Origin: Parvibaculum lavamentivorans DS-1
GTDB lineage: Bacteria; Pseudomonadota; Alphaproteobacteria; Parvibaculales; Parvibaculaceae
Assembly (NCBI RefSeq): GCF_000017565.1
Contig: NC_009719.1
Location: 2,091,001 to 2,155,000 of the forward strand
Direction of reading: 5' to 3'
Length of the DNA: 64,000 nt
A program made the position numbers and the translations under genes. Below are positions 18,000 through 27,117 of the stretch, piece after piece (positions within the stretch are counted from its first letter, which is position 1; each line of letters opens with the position of its first letter). The notes beneath the pieces are model-generated. The model had not been told where the DNA came from. It ran no database searches and saw only the letters and a program-made list of their open reading frames with translations.

Positions 18000-19697
18000 T
18001 CACACAGTGTCCGTTTGCTCCGTGTGCTGTGCCAGCCGGTCAAGCAGGCGGTAGAGGAAAACGCCCGCCAGGATGGCCACGACGCCCGAAATCACCGTCC
18101 AGTCGAGATTGGTCGGTACATAGGGATGTGCCGCAACGAGACGCGTCTTTTCACCGACCATCTCGTATTGACGGTCCTTGAACGGCCACACGGCCAGCAG
18201 CGAGCCACCCAGTACGCCGATCACCGTCAGGATCGTCTGCCGGTAATAGTGGTTCAGCAGCCAGGCAATCGCGCGCGAGAAGGCGAGCGCACCCGTCACC
18301 ACGCCGGCAAGCAGCGGCAGCAGGAAGGCAGTGTCGAGCCGTCCCAGCGCGTCAATCGCATCCGTGTATTTGCCGAGAATGAGCAGCACGAACGAGCCGG
18401 ATATGCCGGGCACGAGCATTGCGGCGATGGCCGCCATGCCGCACAGAAAAATGAACCACCAGGCATCCGGCGTCTGGACAGGAACGAGAACCGCCGCCAG
18501 GAGGCCAAGGCAGACGCCGAGAGCCATCCATATCCAACTCGCGAAGCCTTTAGGCTCAATATGTGAAATGAGGCCGACGATGGATGCGGCGATGAGGCCG
18601 AAGAAAAAGCCGAAGGTGATTTCCGGCAGATGCGTCACCATCAAAGACAGGGGCACGACACGGCTGAAAATGATCAGCGACAGGAGAACGCCGATGCCCA
18701 GCGGCAGAATGAACATGAAATCGATATGGCGCGCGGCGGCCAACAGCCGTCCGCGAAGCAGAAGCTGCAGAAATTCCTTGTCGACATGCGCGATGGCGGC
18801 GATCAGCCGTTTGTAGATGCCGAGAATAAGCGCCATCGTACCGCCGCTGACGCCGGGAACGAGGTCGGCCGCGCCGACGCACATGCCGCGCAGCACCTGC
18901 CGCGTCGGGTTTGGATTGTCGAGACCCTCGGGGCTCAGTTCGTTCACAAAACCTTGCCAGCGCGAGATCGCCCATCCCGCCGGACGGGCAGCGGCGTGCG
19001 TAATCCATGCGGCGGCGGGCGTGCCGCTCATGATCGCCAATGTCAGCATGGCGAGTGTGCCGCCCGTAACCGCGGCATCTGTGGGCCAGTGTGCGCCTGC
19101 CGCGATGGGGGGCAGCGTGAAGAGGAACGCGAGCGCCGCGCCTGCAAGGCCGAGCCGCCATGTGAGGCCGCGCCACCAGAGGGCAGCAAGCACAATCATC
19201 AGGGATGTGCGGATGTCGGGAAAGCTGGCGGAAGAATTTTCAGTCGTCTGCGCCCAGGGCACCAGATTTCCGATCGAATGATAGGTCTCGAAAACGAGAG
19301 AGGGCGAAAGGCGGGGCTGCGCCACAGTCTTCAAAAGGAAAAAGGCAACCGCCAGAACAAGGGCGGTGAAAACCGCGAAGCCGAGGCCGTCGCGAAAGCG
19401 GTCGAGATCGCCGCGCGCGATGACGCGAAAATAAATGACGAAACTTGCTAACAGCAGAAATGCGAGGAACTGCCCGCTGTCCGCCAGGGCCCAGAAGATA
19501 GCGAAAGGCTCGCCCCAGGCGACAGTTCCGTTCAGCGCGCGGAAGAGCGCCGCATCCAAAAGGTCCCAACAGGCCCGCGTCGCCGGCCACAGCCATGAAG
19601 CAGCGAAAAGCAGCGCCGCTATGCTCCATCCCAGAAGTGGCTTCCACTGCCATTCCGTCGACAGTGACACGTCGCTCGAGGTTCTGCTTGGCGGCAT
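18000..19697 (-). CDS. fusion of a PAP2-like membrane domain and a DUF368/PopT undecaprenyl-phosphate translocase domain
   Basis: A 565-residue polytopic membrane protein with two parts. Residues 15-230 resemble a PAP2 phosphatase: several helices, K123 and R129 in LKTVAQPR, and a late GAHWPTD (H203, D207). The usual central SGH/DH motif is replaced by SFPDIR (158-163) and the third-motif arginine by proline, so phosphatase activity is doubtful. Residues 268-565 are a full DUF368 domain (RGMCVGAADLVPGVSGGT, and LVPGISGSFVLL in its second half). DUF368 (PopT) members move polyprenyl phosphate back across the inner membrane. ATG 19697 follows CGGAG. The gene lies between sugar-lipid transferases that consume undecaprenyl phosphate. 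Confidence 0.85.
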   Translation of the reverse strand: MPPSRTSSDVSLSTEWQWKPLLGWSIAALLFAASWLWPATRACWDLLDAALFRALNGTVAWGEPFAIFWALADSGQFLAFLLLASFVIYFRVIARGDLDRFRDGLGFAVFTALVLAVAFFLLKTVAQPRLSPSLVFETYHSIGNLVPWAQTTENSSASFPDIRTSLMIVLAALWWRGLTWRLGLAGAALAFLFTLPPIAAGAHWPTDAAVTGGTLAMLTLAIMSGTPAAAWITHAAARPAGWAISRWQGFVNELSPEGLDNPNPTRQVLRGMCVGAADLVPGVSGGTMALILGIYKRLIAAIAHVDKEFLQLLLRGRLLAAARHIDFMFILPLGIGVLLSLIIFSRVVPLSLMVTHLPEITFGFFFGLIAASIVGLISHIEPKGFASWIWMALGVCLGLLAAVLVPVQTPDAWWFIFLCGMAAIAAMLVPGISGSFVLLILGKYTDAIDALGRLDTAFLLPLLAGVVTGALAFSRAIAWLLNHYYRQTILTVIGVLGGSLLAVWPFKDRQYEMVGEKTRLVAAHPYVPTNLDWTVISGVVAILAGVFLYRLLDRLAQHTEQTDTV

Positions 19698-19779
19698 GCG
19701 TCGTCTCCGATCGGCAACGGAAGGATGAATCACAGGCGAGTCTATATTCAGGGCCGGGAAATGACACCGAAATCGGCGG

Positions 19780-21093
19780 CTAGCGGTAGGCGGGCAACCA
19801 GTCGCCATGTGCCTCGATCAGGTCGTCGACGAGCGCCCATATCTGGTCGAGCGAAAGCTCCGCCGCCGTGTGCGGGTCCATCATGGCGGCATGGTAGATA
19901 TGTTCGCGCTTGCCGGTGGCTATGGCTTCCATCGTCAGCGATTGCACGTTGATATTGGTCTGCATCATCGCCGCGAGCTGCGGCGGCAGGGCTCCCACCC
20001 GCGTCGGCGTCACGCCGTTCGCATCGACGAGGCAAGGCACCTCCACGCAGGCCCCCGCCGGCAGGTTGTCGATGAGGCCGTTATTGGCGACATTGCCGTT
20101 GATGACGGTGGGCTTGCCCGACACGACCGCGCGCATGATTTTCGCACCATATTCGCCGGAGAACTTCACCTCCAGCCGGTTCGCCGAAACGAGTTCGCGC
20201 TCCTGCGCGTCCCATGCCGCGATCTGCTCCTCGCAGCGGCGGATATATTCGTCGAGCGGAATGTTGAATCTCTCGATCAGGTCCGGCCTGTCGCGCTTGA
20301 TGAACCACGGCACATATTCGGCGAAGTGTTCGCTCGATTCGGTTACGAAATAACCAGTCCGGCGGAGCATTTCATAGCGTACCTTGTTCCAGCCCGGTTC
20401 CTCGCCCCGCGCCGCAATCTCTTTCAGTTTCGGGTAGAGATCCTCGCGCGTGCCGTCCGGCAGTTCGCGTTCGAATTTCGTATAGAACGCCATGTGGTTG
20501 ATGCCGGCGCATTGATAGCGCAGCGACTTGTAGTCGACATCGAGATCCTTGGAGAGTTCGTAAGCCGTACCCTGCACCGAGTGGCAGAGGCCGACATGGG
20601 CGATGTCGGGCGCCAGCCGGTTCAGCGCCCAGCAGTTGATCGCCATCGGGTTTACATATTGCAACATGAGCGCCCTGGGGCAGAGCTCGCGCATATCGTT
20701 TGCGATATCGAGCAGCACGGGCACGGTCCGCAGTCCGCGCATGATTCCGCCCACGCCCAGCGTGTCGGCGATGGTCTGCCGCAGGCCATGCTTTTTCGGA
20801 ATTTCAAAATCGACAACCGTGCCCGGCTTGTAGCCCGCGACCTGGATCATGACGATCACGAAGTCGGCGCCCGCAAGAGCTTCGCGCCGGTCCGTCGTCG
20901 CGGTGATCTCGGGTGAAACCGAAAGCGCATCGGCGATCTTTCCCGCCACGATGGCAGAAGTTTTCAGCCGTGCCTCATCGATGTCGTGCAGCGCGATGTG
21001 GCAATCCGCGAACATCTCGTTCAGCAGGATGTCGCCCACCAGATTTTTCATGAAAACAGTGCTGCCCGCGCCGATCATGCAGACTTTGGTCAT
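19780..21093 (-). CDS. GH4-family alpha-galactosidase-type glycosidase
   Basis: Family GH4 glycosidases use NAD+ and a divalent metal to cleave glycosides by oxidation-elimination. The 437-residue protein has the NAD motif MIGAGSTVF near its start, the motif LQYVNPMAINC (N148), and the likely metal ligands C170 in GLCHSVQGT and H200 in CAGINHMAFY. These match the MelA (alpha-galactosidase) branch rather than 6-phospho-glucosidases. ATG 21093 follows AAAGGGGAAA. It is divergent from the GH42 gene with 95 bases between, which contain an inverted repeat GCGCT/AGCGC at 21135-21150. Confidence 0.87.
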   Translation of the reverse strand: MTKVCMIGAGSTVFMKNLVGDILLNEMFADCHIALHDIDEARLKTSAIVAGKIADALSVSPEITATTDRREALAGADFVIVMIQVAGYKPGTVVDFEIPKKHGLRQTIADTLGVGGIMRGLRTVPVLLDIANDMRELCPRALMLQYVNPMAINCWALNRLAPDIAHVGLCHSVQGTAYELSKDLDVDYKSLRYQCAGINHMAFYTKFERELPDGTREDLYPKLKEIAARGEEPGWNKVRYEMLRRTGYFVTESSEHFAEYVPWFIKRDRPDLIERFNIPLDEYIRRCEEQIAAWDAQERELVSANRLEVKFSGEYGAKIMRAVVSGKPTVINGNVANNGLIDNLPAGACVEVPCLVDANGVTPTRVGALPPQLAAMMQTNINVQSLTMEAIATGKREHIYHAAMMDPHTAAELSLDQIWALVDDLIEAHGDWLPAYR

Positions 21094-21188
21094 GTCGTTT
21101 CCCCTTTTGGCGGGGCCAGCATTGGCCATGAGGAGCGCTCTTGCAAGCGCCGGCGTTTCCGGCAATCTGGTGGGCAGAGGGAGAAACC

Positions 21189-23183
21189 ATGCCGCAAGCT
21201 CAAAGCCTCACCGACGTCTCGATCGGCGTCTGCTATTACCCGGAGCACTGGCCGGAAGCCATGTGGCCGGAGGATGCCCGGCGCATGCGTGAGGCGGGGA
21301 TTTCCCGCGTCCGCATCGGCGAGTTCGCCTGGTCCCGGCTGGAGCCGGAGCCGGGAACTTACGATTTCGACTGGCTATCCCGCGCGCTCGATACGCTGCA
21401 TGGCGAGGGCCTCCAGGTCGTTCTCGGGACGCCGACGGCAACGCCCCCCAAATGGCTGGTCGATTCGATGCCCGACATGTTGCCGGTAGACCGGCATGGG
21501 CGGCCCCGCGGCTTTGCGTCGCGCCGCCACTACTGCTTCTCCCATGCCGGATACCGGCGCGAATGTGCGCGTATCGTGAAGGCGCTGGCTGAGACATTCG
21601 GGCAGCATCCGGCCATCGTCGCCTGGCAGACCGACAATGAATATGGCTGCCACGACACGGTGCTTTCCTATTCCGACGAGGCGCGGCTCGGCTTTCGTCA
21701 TTGGCTGCGCGATCGCTACGGATCGGTCGCCGCGCTCAACGATGCCTGGGGCAATGTCTTCTGGAGCATGGAATATCGCAGCTTCGATGAGATCGACCTG
21801 CCTTCCGGCACGGTCACGGAGGCGAACCCGGCACATCGCGCCGATTTTCATCGCTATTCGTCGGATCAGGTCGCGGCGTTCAATCGCGTGCAGGTCGAAA
21901 TCATCCGCGCCCTTTCGCCCGGCCGCGACATTCTCCACAATTTCATGACCTTCTTTCTCGACTTCGATCACTACGAGGTGATGAAGGACCTCGATATTGC
22001 AACCTGGGATTCCTATCCGCTGGGAAGTCTCGACGTCTTTCCGGGCGACGCCGCTCACAAGACCGCCTTTATGCGCACGGGCGATCCCGATCTTCAGGCA
22101 TTCCACCACGATCTTTATCGGGGTGCCGGCCGTGGCCGCTTCTGGGTCATGGAGCAGCAGCCCGGCCCGGTGAACTGGGCGCATTACAACGTGGATGCGC
22201 AGCCCGGTCTCGTCCGTCTCTGGGGGCTTGAGGGCTTCGCGCATGGTGCGGAGACGATTTCTTACTTCCGCTGGCGGCAGGCGCCTTTCGCGCAGGAGCA
22301 GTTTCATGCCGGGCTCAACCTGCCGGATGGCGAACCGGACCGCGCCTTCCATGAAGTGAAGCAGCTCTCGCAGGATCTCGCCTCGCTCGGTCCGCTCGGT
22401 GCGTCCGCTTCCGCACGGGTGGCGCTCGTCTTTTCCTATGAGGCGGCATGGTTCCTCCGCGTGCAGCCGCAAGGGCGCAGCTTCTCCTATGTGGAGCAGG
22501 TCTTTGCGATGTACCGCTCGCTCCGCCGTCTCGGGCTCGATGTCGATGTCGTCGGGCCCGATGCCGAAGTGAGCGGTTACGCGCTTGTCCTCGTTCCTTC
22601 CATGCCGCATGTGCCGGAGCGTCTCGCCGCGTCGCTCGCGGCTTGCAAGGGAACGCTCCTCATTGCCGCACGCAGCGGCAGCCGCACAGCGTCTCACCGG
22701 ATACCGGACAATCTCGCTCCCGGCATCCTCTCCGGCCTGCTCGGCGTAAAGGTCACGCGCGCCGAGAGTTTCCGGCCCCACGGCGCCGTTCCCGTCCGCT
22801 ACGACAATGAAAACTACAGCTTCGACCGCTGGCGCGAATTCGTCGTTCCGGAGGCGGGCGTCGAGGTGCTGGCGGAGACGGAAGACGGGCATCCGGCCTT
22901 CACCCGCAAGGGCCGCGCGCATTACCTCGCCGGCTGGCCGGACGACGCATTCCTCAACGGGGTAGTGGAGCGGCTGGCGCGGGAGGCGGGCCTCGCAACG
23001 GGCGAGCTTCCAGCCGGCTTGCGCAGCCGCCGGCGTGGGCCTTACCGCTTCGTTTTCAACTACGGCCCGGCCGCCGCCGACATCTCGCCTTATTTCCCCG
23101 CTAGTGAGTTTGTGCTCGGCCAACCCCGGCTTGAAGTCGGCGGTGTGGCGGTTCTGCATACGGACGTTCCAGCGAACGGTTAA
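21189..23183 (+). CDS. GH42 beta-galactosidase
   Basis: A 664-residue retaining beta-galactosidase. The N-terminal TIM barrel starts VCYYPEHWPEAMWPED and carries the acid/base E151 in WQTDNEYGC and the nucleophile E322 in FWVMEQQPGP. A trimerisation domain follows (VALVFSYEAAWFLRVQPQG), then a beta-rich C-terminus. There is no signal peptide, so it acts in the cytoplasm on imported galactosides. AGAGGGAGAAA precedes ATG 21189. With the divergent GH4 enzyme and GalT-GalK it forms a galactose-recovery block, though no transporter is present. Confidence 0.92.
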   Translation: MPQAQSLTDVSIGVCYYPEHWPEAMWPEDARRMREAGISRVRIGEFAWSRLEPEPGTYDFDWLSRALDTLHGEGLQVVLGTPTATPPKWLVDSMPDMLPVDRHGRPRGFASRRHYCFSHAGYRRECARIVKALAETFGQHPAIVAWQTDNEYGCHDTVLSYSDEARLGFRHWLRDRYGSVAALNDAWGNVFWSMEYRSFDEIDLPSGTVTEANPAHRADFHRYSSDQVAAFNRVQVEIIRALSPGRDILHNFMTFFLDFDHYEVMKDLDIATWDSYPLGSLDVFPGDAAHKTAFMRTGDPDLQAFHHDLYRGAGRGRFWVMEQQPGPVNWAHYNVDAQPGLVRLWGLEGFAHGAETISYFRWRQAPFAQEQFHAGLNLPDGEPDRAFHEVKQLSQDLASLGPLGASASARVALVFSYEAAWFLRVQPQGRSFSYVEQVFAMYRSLRRLGLDVDVVGPDAEVSGYALVLVPSMPHVPERLAASLAACKGTLLIAARSGSRTASHRIPDNLAPGILSGLLGVKVTRAESFRPHGAVPVRYDNENYSFDRWREFVVPEAGVEVLAETEDGHPAFTRKGRAHYLAGWPDDAFLNGVVERLAREAGLATGELPAGLRSRRRGPYRFVFNYGPAAADISPYFPASEFVLGQPRLEVGGVAVLHTDVPANG

Positions 23184-23283
23184 TGGACTGACAGGGGAGG
23201 ATGCTATCTGCGATTTTCTTGAGGAGCGTGATAGCGTCTCATCCATGGTTTCCTCTGGCCCGATATCCGTTGGAGTGCGTTCG

Positions 23284-24567
23284 ATGCCCGGCTTCCGTCT
23301 TTCAAGGCTCCGTTCCTTTGTGCGGATAGCGGCGCCGCTTGGCGTCGTGTTCGGGCTTGCCCTTGCAGGCTGCGGCGCCACCGCTTCGACCGATGTGCCG
23401 CGCGGTGTGCCCATGGCTCCGCCGGTCAGTGCCGACGCGCCGGCCTTCGCGGATTGGCTCACCGCCTTCCGCGAGGACGCGCTCAAGGCCGGTATCGCTC
23501 CGGCCACTTTCGACCGGTCCATGAAGGGCGTGCGGCTCGACGAGAAAGTCATAGAGGCCAATGAAAGCCAGCCGGAGTTCACGCGGCCGGTCTGGGAATA
23601 TCTCGAAGGCGCGTTGTCCGATACGCGCGTCGCGACGGGCAAGCGGCTTCTCGCCGAGAACAAGGCGTTGCTTGACCGGATCGAGGCGCGTTATGGCGTC
23701 GACCGTCATGTGCTGGTGGCGATCTGGGGTCTCGAATCCAATTACGGTTCCTTCCAGGGAACGATGAGCGTCGTTCGCTCGCTTGCGACACTTGGCTTTG
23801 AAGGCCGCCGCGTCGAATATGGACGTTCGCAGCTCATCGCCGCGCTTCAGATCATCCAGAACGGCGATATTGCGCCCGAGCGCATGACCGGTTCCTGGGC
23901 GGGCGCGATGGGCCACACCCAGTTCATTCCCACCACCTACAATGCCCATGCCGTCGATTTCGATGGCGACGGGCGCCGCGACATCTGGAATTCGCATGCG
24001 GATGCGCTTGCGTCCGCCGCGCATTATCTCGGCAATTCCGGTTGGCAGCGCGGTGCCGTCTGGGGCTATGAGGTGAAGCTGCCGCAAGGCTTCGATTACG
24101 GCGAGGCAGATATGTCGGTGTCGCAGCCGGTGGGCGAATGGCAGAAGCTTGGCGTCGCCCGCATCGACGGGCGCCCGTTCCCGAGTGGCGAGATGGGCGA
24201 GAAGGCATCGATCTTCCTGCCGTCGGGCTATCGCGGCCCTGCTTTCATCGTCATGAACAATTTCCGTACTGTGCTCGCCTATAACGCCTCGACCTCCTAT
24301 TCGCTCGCCGTGAACCTGCTCGCGGACCGGTTCAAGGGCAGGGGAGAGATCGTCGCCTCCTGGCCCCGCGGCGACCGGCCGCTTGGGCGTCAGGAACGCC
24401 ACGATCTTCAGCAGCTCCTGCTCGACAAGGGTTACGAGACGGGCGGGGTCGACGGCATCATCGGCTTCAATACGCGCAAGGCCATTCGCGCCTACCAGGC
24501 AAGCCTCGGCCTTCCGGCGGACGGCTATCCGACGCATGAGCTGCTGGAGAAGCTGCGCGGCCGTTGA
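23284..24567 (+). CDS. lytic murein transglycosylase, MltB type, lipoprotein
   Basis: It cleaves peptidoglycan glycan strands in the periplasm to 1,6-anhydro ends. The 427-residue protein has a signal peptide with lipobox LAGC (C30), so it is probably outer-membrane anchored. The SLT_2/MltB catalytic domain follows, with E151 in WGLESNYGSFQG and the later GAMGHTQFIP and DFDGDGRRDIW. A C-terminal peptidoglycan-binding domain (LLDKGYETGGVDGIIG then TRKAIRAYQ) ends it. ATG 23284 is chosen because GGAG lies eight bases before it and it places the signal peptide correctly. Confidence 0.93.
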   Translation: MPGFRLSRLRSFVRIAAPLGVVFGLALAGCGATASTDVPRGVPMAPPVSADAPAFADWLTAFREDALKAGIAPATFDRSMKGVRLDEKVIEANESQPEFTRPVWEYLEGALSDTRVATGKRLLAENKALLDRIEARYGVDRHVLVAIWGLESNYGSFQGTMSVVRSLATLGFEGRRVEYGRSQLIAALQIIQNGDIAPERMTGSWAGAMGHTQFIPTTYNAHAVDFDGDGRRDIWNSHADALASAAHYLGNSGWQRGAVWGYEVKLPQGFDYGEADMSVSQPVGEWQKLGVARIDGRPFPSGEMGEKASIFLPSGYRGPAFIVMNNFRTVLAYNASTSYSLAVNLLADRFKGRGEIVASWPRGDRPLGRQERHDLQQLLLDKGYETGGVDGIIGFNTRKAIRAYQASLGLPADGYPTHELLEKLRGR

Positions 24568-24740
24568 GCGCATTGCCTCTTTTCTCGGCGGCTGGAGCCG
24601 CCGCCGACCAAAAACTGGACAGAAGGCGTGGTTTTTTTCCTGCAAAAGCCGAAAACGCCATGTTTCCGGGAATGGCATCGCTTTTGCTCTCCCTATAGGC
24701 TCAAAAGGCGCAGACAAGCGCCACAGTGGCAGGAGAATCG

Positions 24741-26159
24741 ATGGCGCACGCCATCTTCGACGAAATGGGGACGCCCGGCCGCGAGGTTCGTGCGGCGTAC
24801 AGAACGCTGCAGAGCTGGCTGGATGAAACGCCGCTCGATATTCTCACGCTCCGGCGGGAAGAGGCGGAGACGTTTTTCCGCCGCATCGGCATCACCTTCG
24901 CGGTTTATGGCGAGGGTGGCGATCCCGAACGCATCATTCCCTTCGACATCATCCCGCGCATTCTCGAAGCAGCCGAGTGGCGGCAGATTTCCGATGGCCT
25001 GATCCAGCGCGTCAGGGCTCTCAATGCCTTCATCGCCGATATCTATGGCAGTCAGGAAATTCTGCGGGCCGGCATCGTGCCGCGCGACAATGTTCTGTTG
25101 AACGATACCTATCGTTACCAGATGCAGGGCGTCGCCGTTCCGCACAACGTCTACACGCATATCGCGGGCATCGACATGGTGCGTGTGGGGCCGGAAGAAT
25201 TCTATGTGCTGGAGGATAATTGCCGCACGCCGTCCGGCGTCTCCTACATGCTGGAGAACCGTGAAATCACGATGCGGCTCTTCCCCGATCTCTTCTCCCG
25301 CTACAATGTCGCGCCGGTCGATCATTATTGCGACGAACTGATGCGCACGCTCACCTCCGTCGCGCCGCGCAATTGTCCGGGCGAGCCGACCGTCGTCGTG
25401 CTCACGCCAGGCATCTACAATAGCGCCTATTACGAGCATTCCTTCCTCGCCGACCAGATGGGCGTCGAGCTTGTCGAGGGGCCGGACCTCTATGTGATGG
25501 ACGATGTCGTCTATATGCGGACGACGCAGGGGCCGAAGCGCGTCGATGTGATCTATCGCCGCGTCGATGATGATTTTCTCGACCCGCTCACCTTCAAGGC
25601 GGATTCCGCACTCGGCGTCGCGGGCCTGATGAACGCCTATCGCGCAGGCAATGTGAACCTCACAAATGCCGTCGGTGCCGGCATCGCCGACGACAAGGCG
25701 ATCTATACCTATGTGCCGAAGATGGTGGAGTTCTATCTCGACGAAAAGCCGATCCTCAAGAACGTCCCGACATGGCGCTGCGCGGAAAAGGCAGATGCCG
25801 CCTATGTGCTTGAGCATCTCGCCGAACTGGTGGTGAAGGAAGTGCACGGCTCCGGCGGCTATGGAATGCTTGTCGGGCCGAAGGCGGCGAAGGAAGAGCT
25901 GGAACTCTTCGGCGCGCGGGTGAAGGCTTACCCGGAAAAATACATCGCGCAGCCGACGCTCGCGCTTTCCACTTGTCCGACTTTCGTCAATGAAGGCGTG
26001 GCGCCGCGCCATGTCGATCTCCGGCCCTTCATTCTTTCCGGCAAGGAGATCAAGGTCGTGCCCGGCGGGCTCACGCGCGTCGCCATGCGCGAGGGCTCGC
26101 TCGTCGTCAATTCCAGCCAGGGCGGCGGCACCAAGGACACCTGGGTATTGAAGGACTGA
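24741..26159 (+). CDS. circularly permuted ATP-grasp family protein of the Anbu operon
   Basis: A 472-residue protein of the circularly permuted ATP-grasp type 2 family (formerly DUF404/407), predicted to form peptide or amide bonds. Recognisable stretches are RVRALNAFIADIYG, RDNVLLNDTYRYQMQG, EDNCRTPSGVSYMLENR, the glycine-rich VHGSGGYGMLVG, and the C-terminal NSSQGGGTKDTWV. ATG 24741 follows AGGAG at good spacing. It is the first gene of a four-gene run with the alpha-E protein, transglutaminase and Anbu peptidase. Its substrate is unknown; comparative work predicts a peptide-tagging role. Confidence 0.9.
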   Translation: MAHAIFDEMGTPGREVRAAYRTLQSWLDETPLDILTLRREEAETFFRRIGITFAVYGEGGDPERIIPFDIIPRILEAAEWRQISDGLIQRVRALNAFIADIYGSQEILRAGIVPRDNVLLNDTYRYQMQGVAVPHNVYTHIAGIDMVRVGPEEFYVLEDNCRTPSGVSYMLENREITMRLFPDLFSRYNVAPVDHYCDELMRTLTSVAPRNCPGEPTVVVLTPGIYNSAYYEHSFLADQMGVELVEGPDLYVMDDVVYMRTTQGPKRVDVIYRRVDDDFLDPLTFKADSALGVAGLMNAYRAGNVNLTNAVGAGIADDKAIYTYVPKMVEFYLDEKPILKNVPTWRCAEKADAAYVLEHLAELVVKEVHGSGGYGMLVGPKAAKEELELFGARVKAYPEKYIAQPTLALSTCPTFVNEGVAPRHVDLRPFILSGKEIKVVPGGLTRVAMREGSLVVNSSQGGGTKDTWVLKD

Positions 26160-26163
26160 TGCG

Positions 26164-27105
26164 ATGCTGAGCCGCACAGCCGACAGCCTGTTCTGGATCG
26201 CGCGCTATATGGAGCGCGCCGAAAACCTCGCGCGCACGCTCCGCGTCACGGATCGCCTCTCGCTCATGCCGTCGATCGCGGAGGCGGATGGCAGCGAATG
26301 GCATTCGACGGTCGTCGTCTCCGGTTGCGAGGAAGGTTTCTATGCGAAGCATGAGGAGGCGACGCCGGAAAACGTCATCTCCTATCTCGCCTTCGACCCG
26401 GAAAATCCGTCCAGCATCCGCGCCTGCATCGAGACCGCGCGGCGCAATGCGCGCGCCGTCCGCACCGCGCTCACCACCGAGCAATGGGAATGCCTCAACG
26501 CCGCATGGCTCGCGCTGCCCGGCTGGAACGAGGCGCGCGTGCGCGGCAGCGGTCTTCACCGTTTCCTCGACTGGGTAAAGGATTGCTCGCTCCTCTTCAC
26601 CGGCGGCACCGTCGCCACCATGCTCCGCCGCGACAGCTATTATTTCACGCGGCTCGGTACCTTCATCGAGCGCAGCGACAACACGGCGCGCATCCTCGAC
26701 GTGAAGTATCACGTCCTCCTGCCCGAACATGCCGAGGTCGGCGGCGGCATCGACTATTACCAATGGGCGTCGATCCTGCGCGCCGTCTCCGGCTATCGCA
26801 GCTACAACGCCGTCTACCGCGAGGGGCTGAAGCCCTGGCTCATCGCCGAGTTCCTCATCATGCGGGAGGAGATGCCGCGTTCCCTCATCAGCTGTTCGGC
26901 CGAGATCAAGAACTGTCTCGACAAGCTTGCCGAGGAATATGGCCAGCGCCATGAATGCCACCGCATCGCCGGGCAAATCTATTCGCGGCTCCGTTTCGGC
27001 CAGGTCGAGGATGTCTTCCGCCAGGGCCTGCACGAGTTCCTGAGCGACCATATCGAACAGAACGACCGGCTCGGTATTGAGATCAGCCGCAGCTATCTGA
27101 TGTGA
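26164..27105 (+). CDS. alpha-E domain protein (DUF403)
   Basis: A 313-residue, mostly helical protein that nearly always accompanies the permuted ATP-grasp protein. It begins MLSRTADSLFWIARYMERAEN, and has the conserved YYFTRLGTFIERSDNTARI and the late RFGQVEDVF. It starts four bases after the stop of the ATP-grasp gene, so the two are probably translated together. No enzymatic residues are established for the family. Confidence 0.9.
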   Translation: MLSRTADSLFWIARYMERAENLARTLRVTDRLSLMPSIAEADGSEWHSTVVVSGCEEGFYAKHEEATPENVISYLAFDPENPSSIRACIETARRNARAVRTALTTEQWECLNAAWLALPGWNEARVRGSGLHRFLDWVKDCSLLFTGGTVATMLRRDSYYFTRLGTFIERSDNTARILDVKYHVLLPEHAEVGGGIDYYQWASILRAVSGYRSYNAVYREGLKPWLIAEFLIMREEMPRSLISCSAEIKNCLDKLAEEYGQRHECHRIAGQIYSRLRFGQVEDVFRQGLHEFLSDHIEQNDRLGIEISRSYLM

Positions 27106-27117
27106 TACGATCCCCTC

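Noticed and set aside
19201-19260. Possible frameshift restoring a PAP2 His motif in the PAP2-DUF368 gene
   Set aside because: The neighbouring frame reads FPTSAHP here, but a stop codon follows at once and the helices before and after are continuous in the called frame.
24586-24603. Perfect GC-rich hairpin after the lytic transglycosylase as a terminator
   Set aside because: The stem CGGCGGCT/AGCCGCCG is strong, but no T-run follows, so it cannot be called an intrinsic terminator.
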